From assembly GCA_965240325.2 (NCBI GenBank), contig OZ251226.1, positions 1,178,001-1,242,000 on the forward strand: 64,000 nt of DNA, given 5' to 3'. A model generated the notes under the pieces. That model saw nothing but the letters and a program-made list of their open reading frames with translations. It was not told where the DNA came from and ran no database searches. Origin of the DNA: Rebecca billardiae RCC1528 (taxonomy: Eukaryota > Haptophyta). This document shows, one piece after another, positions 38,194 through 48,630 of this stretch. A program made the position numbers and the translations under genes. Position 1 is the stretch's first letter, and each line of letters starts with the position of its first letter.

Positions 38194-38538
38194 GAAGGAC
38201 AGAGCCAGATGCAAGTCTTGGTCGAAGCTGGCATCCTTTGGGGTCTGGCCTACTTCATTTGCGCCGTACGGGCGTACATCAGTACGACATAGTCAACACT
38301 GTTACATGCGATGCGCCACATATCATCGGCGAATTATTATCCGGATAATTTATTATTAATAAATTGGATTCAGTCGTCTGCGTCGGATCATGGACATGAT
38401 GCACTGCTGACCCCGTGACGGTTAATCACGCAGTAGTTAGTGTGTATATATATATATGATCGGCTACGCCGATCTTCGGGTAGTAAACAACGAAGTTGAG
38501 GGCGCACGGCCCTGGTAGTTGTCGCGTTCTTCACCGAA
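38194..38538. other. Intergenic with AT microsatellite and inverted-repeat end
   Basis: AT-rich DNA (38320-38365), a TA run (38443-38457) and the left copy of a 68-bp inverted repeat. No gene. Confidence 0.5.
38446..38513 (+). repeat. Left copy of 68-bp inverted repeat
   Basis: TA run, then a hairpin gatcggc-tac-gccgatc, then a tail ending ggcgcacggccct. The reverse complement lies at 54380-54447 with one visible mismatch. TA runs are at the outer side of both copies. Confidence 0.9.
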
Positions 38539-39798
38539 TCACGATGCGCGCGCCCGGCGCGCCTCGCCGTGCAGGAGGCGCGGGCGCGAGTAATCGACGC
38601 GATCGACGGCCTCGGGGGGCTGCGCCGTGTCGCGGCTCTTCACGCAGCCGGCGTGCCCCTCGAGCGCGCGCACGCACTCGGCGGTGTCCACGCCCACAGC
38701 CGCACGACCGCGTCGCTGTCGTCGCCCGCGCTCGCCGCGACGCGCCCGTCGGCCGAGAGTGCGACCGCCTCCACCCAGCCGGCGTGCGCTACCAGCACTC
38801 GCGCGCAGTGCTCGCGCCCGCGCGCCCAGCTGGCGCGGGCGGCCGGGTGCGCGGCGCGCGGCGCGCGCCGCGCTCACGCGGACTCGGCCTCGGGGGGCTG
38901 CGCCGTGTCGCGGCTCTTCACGCAGCCGGCGTGCCCCTCGAGCGCGCGCACGCACTCGGCGGTGTCCCACGCCCACAGCCGCACGACCGCGTCGCTGTCG
39001 TCGCCCGCGCTCGCCGCGACGCGCCCGTCGGCCGAGAGTGCGACCGCCTCCACCCAGCCGGCGTGCGCTAGCAGCACAGCCTCGCACGGCCCGCGCGCGG
39101 CGAGCAGGGGCGCTCGCGCGCAGTGCTCGCGCCCGCGCGCCCAGCTGGCGCGGGCGGCCGGGTGCGCGGCGCGCGGCGCGCGCCGCGCCCACGCGGACTC
39201 GTGCGGCGCCGAGCCAACCGGCTGCTCGAGGCACAGCGCGAGGCAGCGGCCCGGCGCCGCGGCGGCGGCGGAGGCGCTCAGCCGCGCGAGCTGCAGTCAG
39301 TCCGCGACGCGCGCGCGCAGCGCCGCAGCCTCCGCGCGCGCGGCCGCGCCCGGCTCGCCGCCGCCGCCGCCGCGCGCGTCGGCGTCGGCGAGCGCCGCGG
39401 CCGTGTCCGCGAGGTCGCGCACGTACTCGGTCTCGAGGCCGTGCCGCGCGCGCGCCTCCCACCCGTCCGCGCCCGCGTCGGTGAGCTCGCGCGCCGCGTC
39501 GGCCGCACGCCCGGCCGCGAGCAGCGCTTGCACTAGCTCCTCGCACCGGCGCACATTGAGCACGGCGGCGTCGCGGCCGGCGAGGCCGAGGCGCGCGGCG
39601 GAGAGGAGCAGGGGCTGCGGCGCGACGCGCCGCCGCCCGTCCTCGCCGCCGGTGGCCTTCGGGTGGCGCAGCGGCTTGGCGGCCTCGCCCGCCCACGTGC
39701 TCCGCCGCCGCGTCGGCGAGCAGCACGGCGTGCAGCGCGCTCGGCGCCTCTCCGAGTGCCGAGCGCACCGCCTCGGCCTGCCGCGTTCGTGTGGCCAA
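38539..39798 (-). pseudogene. Decayed WD40-repeat gene with frameshifts
   Basis: On the minus strand several frames in turn look protein-like. At the 5' side is VRSALGEAPSALHAVLLADA; then a helical stretch LNVRRCEELVQALLAAG and TEYVRDLADTAAALADAD (39297-39563); then WD40 blades with AHAGWVEAVALSADGRVAAS and VVRLWAWDTAECVRALEGH (38874-39077). A second, near-identical blade block follows at 38611-38886, where one base less (gtccacg versus gtcccacg) shifts the frame. The pattern of helical repeats then WD40 resembles repeat-rich signalling proteins, but no intact product can be read. Introns could explain some but not all of the shifts. Confidence 0.55.
38611..39203. repeat. Tandem WD40-blade DNA repeat, 278-bp offset
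   Basis: Copy 1 (from 38611) and copy 2 (from 38889) are nearly identical over about 190 bp. After that copy 2 has an extra 37 bp (about 39078-39114) before identity resumes at an offset of 315 bp. The insertion is not a multiple of three. Confidence 0.85.
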
Positions 39799-41258
39799 GC
39801 TACTAGCTAGGCAGCGCCTTTTGTCATCGCGCGAAGCCGTGTGGAGCAGTATTCATCAACGGGACGAGATAACTATCAGAAGGGGGGGGGCCTTGCTCCT
39901 TACAACGTGGATCCTTGCTCGTTAGATCTCAGAAATAAGGATACGGTTATGAATCGCGCGCGGGAACGCCCTCGGGCTACCCGCGTCAATGATATCTCGT
40001 CGCCCGCGAGGGTTCGTGCGAAACGGTGCGAATACGTCGTGCTATAATACTTCCCTTCGCGGGCCACCCGGCTTTAAGAGATATTACCCGTGTATGAATC
40101 TTAACCTGATGATATCCGCCCCTGAGAAGCGACGGTTCATGACTTCAGATGCCGGCATAATACTTTACTTCAAGCGACATAAAAGCCGACCCAACCTCTC
40201 AGTCTCTTTTCTATGGTTGGCGAGCTGTTTCAGGCCCTTACAATTCAGCCATCTTACTTTGACGGAATGTTCGAACACACGGCTGGTATTATGTGCTATT
40301 CCACCCTGCTTTCCCCTAAGTGTTACTATCGTTAAAATTAAGGGGCAGTACAAACGCAATCATTGCGGCAGCGATATCCACTCATACGCGGTGGCCACCT
40401 AGCGAAAAATCCCCAAAATCCTGCGCGCATCCTCTTTTTGATTTTGCGGAGCACGTGCGCCGCCCCCCCCGGCTTTCGCTCACGCTCAGACCTTTCGGGG
40501 GGGGGGCGTGCGCCATAACAGGTAGCAGTGCCGGTGACTTGATTGACTTACCGAGGTACAATACTGTCGTCGATATCTGCCACTGACTGATTCTACTCGG
40601 AATCTACCGTGATCGCGGCCGGGGCCCGCGTCATTATGACACCGGTCACTCGAAGCCTCTCAGTCTCAGAGATACAACCTGACTGATTCTGAATCGTCAG
40701 CCGGCTCACTAGCTAGCGCCGCAGGCGGCGGAAGCGTATTGTTCTTTAGCATTGAGGTCTTAACAGAGATTCGAGCCTGCAATGATTCGAGAGACGTGAG
40801 AAGACTCGACAGACTCACCACTCGGGTGTATTCCCGAGTGTAACACTGTAAGACGACTGACGAATATAAGCGGCCGGGCATTGACTGCAGCATATGTCAG
40901 TGTCAGACGAGTTATCGGCCAACTAGCTTTAGCTTAAGCCAGCTAGCAGCTTATTTTAAAATTAAAAGCTACGACTCTATGCTGATGATTGATGAGCTGA
41001 GGTGCTAGCTAGTAGCTACTGTAGTCTGTACTGACTCCAGTTACTGAGCGCTAGTCTGCACTACGGTTGTCTCGGAGTGTGTTATGACCCCGCAGGCCGA
41101 GCCTCAGTACGGGTTGACTAGCTGCTAGCTGTCTAGCTTATCTCGTCAGGAGTATCGGTAGGCTATGCTTACACTTACGGGCCTGCTGAGCACAGACTCA
41201 GAGTCACGGACTCGGGGCAGGCCGGCTTGGACAGATAAGTTTACAGAAGTACGCAGTA
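39799..41258. other. Intergenic; relic related to 51.4-53.3 kb
   Basis: 39840-40520 has lower GC. A stretch at about 39955-40020 (cgcgggaacg ... ctacccgcg ... atatc) and one at about 40335-40380 (taaggGgcagtacaaacgcaatcat) match, on the other strand, sequences near 51640-51660 and 51800-51870. Order and orientation are kept, so both are diverged copies of one element ending in the GC-hairpin. 40520-41258 holds nothing identifiable. Confidence 0.5.
40413..40517 (+). repeat. Dispersed GC-hairpin element, copy 2
   Basis: Contains tttttgattttgcggagc, acgtgcgccg, a C-run, ggctttcgctcacgctcaga and a G-run. It is the 3' part of the diverged element starting near 39840. Confidence 0.85.
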
Positions 41259-42074
41259 CTATGACACCAATGGTGCACCATTGTCAATGTCGAACAGGCC
41301 GTCCGGGAGCACGCGAACATTGAAGACCAGATAGCACCAGGCACCCCAGTCGTATAGCAAGCGGAAGAGGACGAGCTGGCTGCGTCCTGAGAGCTTCACA
41401 TCGAGCACGTATTCAACCACCCAGCCACGATCCTCGGGTGTGGCCGCCTCGGAGACGGATGTTGACTCTCGGGCGAATCGCCACACATCGCATTCGATGA
41501 GCAGCGCATATTCCTCGCGGATGAGCTGAGAGAAAGTGTCGAGATCCAGCGCCTCGCCAGACACATAGCGGTTGATCAGCTTTCCGTGCTTCCATGAGAC
41601 CCTCGGTGTCTTTGTGCTGACCCCGTGCACAAATGACTGTGTGCCCGCAGAAGGCGAAGTGAAGCGGAACGCTTCGGCGATGCCCTCCTCCCCGCGATGC
41701 TGCAAGGACAGCATGACGTACTCCACGACCTTATGCGGGCTCTTGAAGGCCGAAGGGCCGTCCGCTTCCAGCTCCTCCATCGCGTTGAGCAGACCGCGCT
41801 TGCGTCGCTCGCGCTCCAGGCTGACCTCGATGTCGTCACCGTCTGGCTCGCTCGAATCACAAGCTCGAACATTGCGCAGTCGGTGTGCTCGCGTGAGGTG
41901 CGCACTGCGCAGCGGCCGGAGGATCTGTCCGCGGCTGAGGCCGTGACACGCACCCATGAGCGCAAACATACATGCTGCGGCACCGATGGGGCGGGCCGAG
42001 TCCGCCATCATTGGCCGGGCGGGGGCCGGGGGTGGGCGGTTAGTCCTCACCACCAAGGGCGGTATCACCACCAT
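41259..42074 (-). CDS. Conserved-looking hypothetical protein, possibly plastid-targeted
   Basis: 271 residues from the ATG at 42074, or 250 from the ATG at 42011 (MMADSARPIGAAACMFALMG). The second form begins with a signal-peptide-like segment followed by a basic, Ser/Arg-rich stretch, as in bipartite plastid leaders of secondary algae. The mature part has SPHKVVEYVMLSLQHRGEEG, an EAFRFTSP stretch and a globular C-terminal half rich in aromatics (LLYDWGAWCYLVFNVRVLPD). I do not recognise the family with confidence. The gene is head to head with myosin, 98 or 161 bp apart depending on the start. Confidence 0.65.
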   Translation of the reverse strand: MVVIPPLVVRTNRPPPAPARPMMADSARPIGAAACMFALMGACHGLSRGQILRPLRSAHLTRAHRLRNVRACDSSEPDGDDIEVSLERERRKRGLLNAMEELEADGPSAFKSPHKVVEYVMLSLQHRGEEGIAEAFRFTSPSAGTQSFVHGVSTKTPRVSWKHGKLINRYVSGEALDLDTFSQLIREEYALLIECDVWRFARESTSVSEAATPEDRGWVVEYVLDVKLSGRSQLVLFRLLYDWGAWCYLVFNVRVLPDGLFDIDNGAPLVS

Positions 42075-42172
42075 CCCCTCAGCCTGGTCAAGAAGCTCGG
42101 CGCAGGTTTGGTCGGTTTGACCAGTGGCAGTAGTGGACGCGCTGGCTGTGTGTGTGCACGGCGCAGCGGGAC

Positions 42173-45100
42173 ATGCCCTCCGCGGAGCGGGAGGAGGTGC
42201 GGGCGCGCGTGTGGCTGCCGTCCGCCAACGGCGATGACTTCCGCGCGGCGGTCATCGTCTCGGAGGAGCCGCTCGTGGTGCAGCTCGAAGAGTCTGGCGA
42301 GAAGCTGGAGCTCGCGCCCTCCGCCAGGCGGCTGTGGCCTCGGAACGAGGCACACCTCGTCGGCACCGACGACCTGATCCGGCTGCCTCACCTGGACGAG
42401 CCGAACATCCTTCACTCCCTCGCGACGCGCTTTGGGACGGATGCGATCTACACGTACACCGGGCCGATCCTGATCGCGCTCAACCCGTGGAAGCGGCTGC
42501 CGCTGTACGGCGCTGACGCGGTGGACCGATTCTTGCGCGCGGGCGACGCCGTGCGCGCGCCCGACTCGACGCTGCCGCCGCACGCCTTCGCGATCGCGTC
42601 GGCAGCGTACTATGGCATGCGACGCACCGGCAACAACCAGTCGGTTCTCGTTTCCGGCGAGTCAGGCGCCGGTGCGCGCGCATCCGCGGCCCGCGCGGCC
42701 CGTGCGCATGCATGCGCGCCCGTCCACCGCGAGCGCTCGGCGACGGCGTCGCCGGCCGACTGATCCGGCGCGCTGCGCCCCCTGCAGGCAAGACGGAGAC
42801 CACCAAGTTCCTCCTGCAGTTCCTCGCGGCCCTCTCCGGTCCCGCCGCCGCCCATTCCGGCGCGAGCGAGGCGGTGTCGATCGAGCAGCGGCTCCTCGAG
42901 TCCAATCCAATCCTCGAGTCGTTCGGGAATGCCAAGACGCTGCGCAACGACAACTCCTCGCGCTTCGGCAAGTTCATCGAGGTGCGCTTCGCCGCCGAGA
43001 GCGGCGCGATCTGCGCCGGCGAGATCTCGACGTACCTTCTCGAGAAGGTGCGCGTCGCGCACCAGGACGCGGGCGAGCGCAACTTTCACGCCTTCTATCA
43101 GCTGCTCGCGGCGAGCGAGCGCGGCGAGCACGCGCTCTTCAGCGGGCCGGACGCGCTCGCGCTGCTGCTCCGGCCCGTCTCGGAGCACACGTACGCGCAC
43201 GGCGGGCAGTGCGTGCGGATCGACGGCATCGACGACGCGGAGCAGCACGCGCGCACGCTCGACGCGATGGCGCAGATGGGACTCGAGCGCGACGAGCTGC
43301 GCGACGTGTGGTCGCTCGTCGCGGCGATCCTGCACCTCGGCGACGTCTGCTTCGAGGAGTCGGCGGCGAGGGCGGGCGAGGACGAGGCGGGCGGCGGCGT
43401 GCAGTCGGACGGCTCCGCCGTGCGCGCGGACGCGCGCGAGGCGCTCACGGTCGCCGCCAACCTGCTCGGCCTCGATCCGGACGCCGTCTCGTTTGCGCTG
43501 CGCCACCGGCACGTCGAGGCTCGCGGCGAGACCTTCATGGTCCCGCAGACGCCCGACCAGGCGTCGGACGCGCGCGACGCGCTCGCCAAGGCCATCTACG
43601 GCCAGCTCTTCGCGGCGCTCGTGCGCCTGATCAACGACCACCTGCACACGAACCTCGGCACGCCCGCCACGGGCGCGAGGCGGGGCTCGTCCGGCGCGCG
43701 CGACTCGGCCCATCCGGCCGGCACAAGGATGATTGGCGTGCTGGACATCTTTGGCTTCGAGCGGTTCGAGCACAACTCGTTCGAGCAGCTGTGCATCAAC
43801 TACGCGAACGAGCGGCTGCAGCAGCAGTTCAACCACGTCGTCTTCCAGCTCGAGCAGGAGGAGTACGTGCGCGAGGGCATCGACTGGACGCACGTCGAGT
43901 TCATCGACAACGCGCAGACGCTCGAGCTGATAGACGGCCGGGCCGGCATCATCCGGCTGCTCGACGGGCAGTGCCTGCTGCCCGCCGGCTCGGACGAGGC
44001 GTTCGTCGAGCAGCTGCGCTCGACGTGCGACAAGCACCCGTCGTTCGTGCGCGCGCGCTTCGCGGCGCGCACGGCCTTCGGCATCGCGCACTACGCGGGC
44101 GAGGTGCTGTACGAGGCGTCTGGCTTTGTGGACAAGAACCGCGACACGCTGCCGTCCAACCTGCGCGCGCTGCTCGTCGCGCCCACGCGCGAGGACAGCC
44201 CGCTGCGCTTCGCGACGGACGTGCCCACGTCGGCGCTGCTCGCCGAGCTCGCGAGCGCCACGCCGAGCGCCGGCGGCAGCTTCCGCGCGGGCAAGGCCTC
44301 GCTCGCCGCGCAGTTTTACAAGCAGCTGAACGAGCTGATGGCGCTGGTGTCGGCGACGACGACGCATTACGTGCGGTGCATCAACCCGAACGGGCGCAAG
44401 GCTGCGGGCGAGCTGGAGCTGCGCTCGGTGCTGCACCAGCTGCGCTGCGGTGGCGTGATGGACGCCGTGCGCGTCTGCCGCAGCGGCTTCCCGACGCGGT
44501 ACACCCACGCCGAGTTCGCGCGGCGCTATCGCTGCCTGTGCGCGCGCAGCGGGGCGGCGCCAGCCTCGGCGAGCGCGCGCGCGGCGAGTGAGGAGGTCCT
44601 TCGCGCGAGCGGCATCGGCACGGCCGACTGCGCGCTCGGCGCGACGAAGGTCTTCCTGCGGATGGGGCGCGCGGAGGTGCTCGAGTCGCGGCGCACCGAG
44701 ACGATGCTGCGTGCGAGCGTGCGCGTGCAGTCGGCCGCGCGCAGGCGGGCGTGCCGCGGCGCGTTCACGGCGCTGCGTGCGTCGAGCGTCGCCGTGCAGT
44801 CGGCCGCGCGAGCGCGCGCGGCGCGGTTTGAGGCGCAGCGCCGTCGCGAGGGTCGCGCAGCGCTGCGGCTGCAAGCGCGCGCTCGCAGCGCGCTCGCCGC
44901 GCGCCTGCTCGGCCGAGCGCGTGTGGCCGCCACGCGCCTCGCCGCCGCGTGGCGCGGCGCGTGCGCACAGCGCGCATTTCATGAGAACCTTCTCCGCCGA
45001 GCGGCCGTGCGCGCGCAGGCGCTGCTGCGGACTGCGTTGTGCCGACGCGCCTTCCTGGCCCAACGGCGCGCGGCGGTTGCCATCGAGTGCGCCGCGCGGC

Positions 45101-47258
45101 GGCGCAGCGCGCGGCTCGAGCGGAAGCGCCTCTTCGTCGCGCGGCACGACGCGGCGCAGCTGCAGCACAGCCTGCACGAGGCGGCGCACGACCGCACGCG
45201 CCTCGCATTCGATCTCGGCGTGCTGGCGGCTGAGCTCGGCCGCGCCGAGGCGGATCGTGTGCCCGAGCCCGAGCCCGGGTCTGGCGTGTTCGCGCAGGAG
45301 CTCGCCGAGCGATGCACGGCTCTCGAGGCGGAGCGCGACGCTGCACACGCAGCCTCGCGCGCGCTCGCCGCCGAGCTCGCCGCCCTCCGCGCTCGCGGGG
45401 GCCCGGCCCGAAGCCAGCACGGCGGTGGCCCGGTCGATGGCGCCGCAAGGGCGGCGGCGTGGAGCGGCACCGACGCAGCCGTGGCCGCACCTCTCCACGA
45501 CGCCACGAACCTGCCGTCTGGCACGCAGCTGCGCGAGCTGCGCGTGCGCGAGGCTGCGCTGGCCGAGGCGGAGTCGCAGCTCGAGGCGGAGGCGCGCAAG
45601 CGCGCCCGGCTCGAGAAGATCGTGCACAAGCTGATGAAGGAGCTGCGCGCCACCAAGGCGGAGGCGAGCGACGGGCGCGCTGCGGCGCTCGGCGCGCTGC
45701 GCGAGGTGGGCGCCGAGGTGCGCGCGGCGGTGGACGGCGCGGAGGCGTCGCTCCGCCGCGGGCACGAGCTGACGCAGCAGTCGCTCGAGCGCGTGGGCGA
45801 GCGCGTGCGCGCGGAGGTGGTCGAGGCGAGTGTCGAGCGCGCGGCGGCGGAGGTGCAGCCGCTGCACGAGCAGCTGCTCGCGGCGCGCGCAGAAGCGTGG
45901 CGCAAGGAGGAGCAGCTCGAGCTGCTGAAGGGCACGCTGAGCGCGCTCAAGGCCGAGCTCGAGCGCAAGTCGCAGGTGAGCGCGGGCGTGCGCGCCCGTG
46001 CACACCCTCGCGTGCGACCCGCGCCCTGCGCGCTCGGCGCCCTGCTCGGCACTTCACACCTCGCGCGCGCGCGTGACGGTGCCATCGCATGCGCACGCCG
46101 ACTCGCGCAGCTACTGACACACGCGCTGGGCACGGACGGTGCCAACGAGTCCGGGACAGCGGCGACAGGTGGCGGCGGGTGCAACGAGAAGCTTGGCGAC
46201 GGGCCGCCCACGCGCGGCTCGGTGCTCAGCGCCATCCTCGGCCGCACCTTCCACGCGGCCGCGAGTGCGACGGTTGCGCGCGCGCCCGTTGCGCCCGCGC
46301 CGGACGGCGCGGCCGCGCCTCTGGCCGCTGTGTCGGTGCACGCGCTGCTCGAGGAGGCGCTTCTCGAGCTGCTCCGACTGCGCGCGAGCGAGTCCGGTGG
46401 CGAGAGCACCGCCGTGCGCGCGGGCGCCTCCGGCGCAGCGCACGCCGACGAGCTGCGCGCGGAGACGCAGCGGCGCCAGCTCCAAGCGGCACTGACCGAC
46501 GCTTCGACACGGCTCGAGGCGGAGGCGCGCAAGCGCGCCCGGCTCGAGAAGATCGTGCACAAGCTGATGAAGGAGCTGCGCGCCACCAAGGCGGAGGCGA
46601 GCGACGGGCGCGCTGCGGCGCTCGGCGCACTGCGCGAGGTGGGCGCCGAGGTGCGCGCCGCGATGGACGGCGCGGAGGCGTCGCTCCGCCGCGCGCACGA
46701 GCTGACGCAGCAGTCGCTCGAGCGCGTGGGCGAGCGCGTGCGCGCGGAGGTGGTCGAGGCGAGTGTCGAGCGCGCGGCGGCGGAGGTGCAGCCGCTGCAC
46801 GAGCAGCTGCTCGCGGCGCGCGCAGAAGCGTGGCGCAAGGAGGAGCAGCTCGAGCTGCTGAAGGGCACGCTGAGCGCGCTCAAGGCCGAGCTCGAGCGCA
46901 AGTCGCAGGTGAGCGCGGGCGTGCGCGCGCGTGCGGACGCGCGTGCGGGGGCATGCTGCACAGGCGCAACGCTGCACCCACTCGGAGGCCTTGTCTGGGA
47001 CTGACCTTCAGCACTCCCTCTCGCGCGCGCCCTTCCGCGCAGCTGATCGACAAAGGCCTTGGACACGGGTCTGATGGAGCAGTCCCGCACGGCGGCCTGC
47101 TCAACGCCGTGTTTGCCAGCGGCAGCGCGCCTCGTAGTCGCCCGCCGGCCGGCAGCGGCGAGAACGGTGGGATCACGCGCCGGGTGCTCGAGGCGTCCCT
47201 GCTTGAGCTCCTCTCGCTTCGCGAGCAGCTCAAGCGGCCACAGGAGGTGGTGGCGTGA
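42173..47258 (+). CDS. Myosin heavy chain, four exons
   Basis: 1566-residue spliced product: exons 42173-42671, 42788-45975, 46111-46908 and 47043-47258. The motor domain covers about residues 60-790. Motifs: P-loop GESGAGKT (about 162-169), interrupted by intron 1 between G and K; switch I NDNSSRFGKF (about 220); switch II DIFGFERFEHNSFEQ (about 486); actin-binding loop YVRCINPNGRK; converter end KVFLRMGRAEVLE (about 788). About six degenerate IQ motifs follow (VRVQSAARRRACR, RALRLQARARS-type), then coiled-coil segments and no known cargo domain. Introns 2 and 3 (135 and 134 bp) begin with the same duplicated sequence. The class is unclear; it is not a classic class II, V or XI by tail. ATP-driven movement on actin is expected. 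Confidence 0.93.
45580..46929 (+). repeat. About 417-bp internal duplication in myosin tail, offset 933 bp
   Basis: 45580-45996 and 46513-46929 are almost identical, with a handful of base changes. The unit spans a coiled-coil coding segment, the exon end AAGTCGCAG, and about the first 20 bases of the following intron. The duplication thus copied a splice donor together with its exon. Confidence 0.93.
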
Positions 47259-47535
47259 CGTCTTTGACGAGTAGATGAGGAAGCTTGACAACCGCTCACA
47301 GAGCTTGACAGAGCGTAGGACCTCGCGGCCCTTGAGGCGATCCGACGCCATGCCTGGAGTTCACTGATCACGAAACACGACGACGAGCCTGTCCAGCCTG
47401 ACATCATCGCGCGAGGAAAGATGAGATCGTCATTTATGATCTGTCGAATCTTGAGCATTATCACGCAATAACCAGGTTGACGAACCTCATCGTCGGGTCG
47501 TTGTGGAGGGGACGGGCGGACTGGGGTTGATAAAA

Positions 47536-48075
47536 ATGGCGCTAATCGAGACGAGCATTCCTGCACACGAGCGTCGGCTGCGTATTGGGCCGGGCGGCGA
47601 CATACTCGTGCTACCACCCGTCGCACTGTTTGCTGCGCTCGGTGCTGGTGGCCTCGTTGAAGCTCTGGTCCACGCGACAGGCGCAGCCGTGCCACTGTTG
47701 CCCACGCGCGCATTCCCGTTTCTCCTTCGAGGAGCGATTTTTGCCGTTGCTGTCTTTGCGGCGATTGCCCTTGGTGTCACAAGTCACTCCGCGCTGGCTG
47801 CAGTCAACACGCAGCCAGAGTTCACACCCGTGAACGGGCTCGCCAAGACAGGCATCTATCGTCTGACGAGGAATCCAATCTACGCGGCATTCGTCACGAT
47901 CCACTTGGGCGTCGCCATCTTTGCAAACTCCATTCCGGTCTTAATCATGCTCCTACCTTTGCTTCTCTATCTTCACGGTACAATAGTCAAGGAGGAGGAG
48001 CTCCTCGCGCGACTCTTCGGCACCGAGTACGACGAGTTCAAGAGCAAGGTCCCGCGCTGGGCTCTCTGCTGCTGA
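47536..48075 (+). CDS. Isoprenylcysteine carboxyl methyltransferase-like membrane protein
   Basis: 179 residues from the ATG at 47536. Four hydrophobic helices are visible. The C-terminal half carries the ICMT/PEMT-family pattern: GLAKTGIYRLTRNPIYAAF (G.Y...RHP.Y), and EEELLARLFGTEYDEFKSKVPRW (EE..L...FG..Y..Y...V.R). These bind S-adenosylmethionine in the family. It may methylate prenylated Cys, a lipid or a small molecule; several families share this fold, so the substrate is open. It lies in the endoplasmic reticulum or another internal membrane by analogy. Confidence 0.85.
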   Translation: MALIETSIPAHERRLRIGPGGDILVLPPVALFAALGAGGLVEALVHATGAAVPLLPTRAFPFLLRGAIFAVAVFAAIALGVTSHSALAAVNTQPEFTPVNGLAKTGIYRLTRNPIYAAFVTIHLGVAIFANSIPVLIMLLPLLLYLHGTIVKEEELLARLFGTEYDEFKSKVPRWALCC

Positions 48076-48630
48076 TGACCCATTGCGGATCGCGCATGCA
48101 CGGCACAGCGCAAGCTGGGGCGATGCGGCGTCGCGCTCTCCACGCAGGCCACACTAATGTCCCGGGAGAAGCCTGGAGCTCGCGGACGCGAGCACGTGCC
48201 GGGGGCTATGGCCGCGTCGCCACTGGTGCAGCGGCGCGGTCGTGTCGCTGGTACCTATAGACGGGGACGCCCGCGCCCGCAGCGGCGGGGAGGCGCGCTT
48301 CCGTTCCGAGGTGGGCGCACGATGGGCGCACGGACAGCTTCGGCTGATGACAGTGCGCACCGTGCTGCACGGCACGCGCACACTACATGGGCTCGGGACA
48401 GTCGGGCGCCGGCCCGGACGGGAATTCTGAAAGGCAGAATGAGATGCTGACCAACGGTACAGTTGACTAGCTACTGTATAAGAATAAGAGACGCACACAG
48501 CTCAGGCAGGCGAGATTGACGCCCGCAGTAATTCCGACCGAAAAAATGTCGCGTGACGATTCCAACCTGAAAATAGCATATACGAATTCGACGATGGCGG
48601 CGAAGGGCGGACCAGCGAGGACGGTTTGAC
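48076..48630. other. Intergenic region, no gene seen
   Basis: Between two plus-strand genes. No supported coding region; probably leader and promoter of the putative glycosyltransferase gene. Confidence 0.4.

Noticed and set aside
41268-41283. 16-bp perfect palindrome caatggtgcaccattg
   Set aside because: It lies within coding sequence near the C terminus of the hypothetical gene (codons for NGAPLV) and could occur by chance.
42610-47351. Long minus-strand frames opposite myosin (1131 and 790 residues)
   Set aside because: Composition typical of antisense GC-rich shadows; the myosin motifs on the plus strand are unambiguous.
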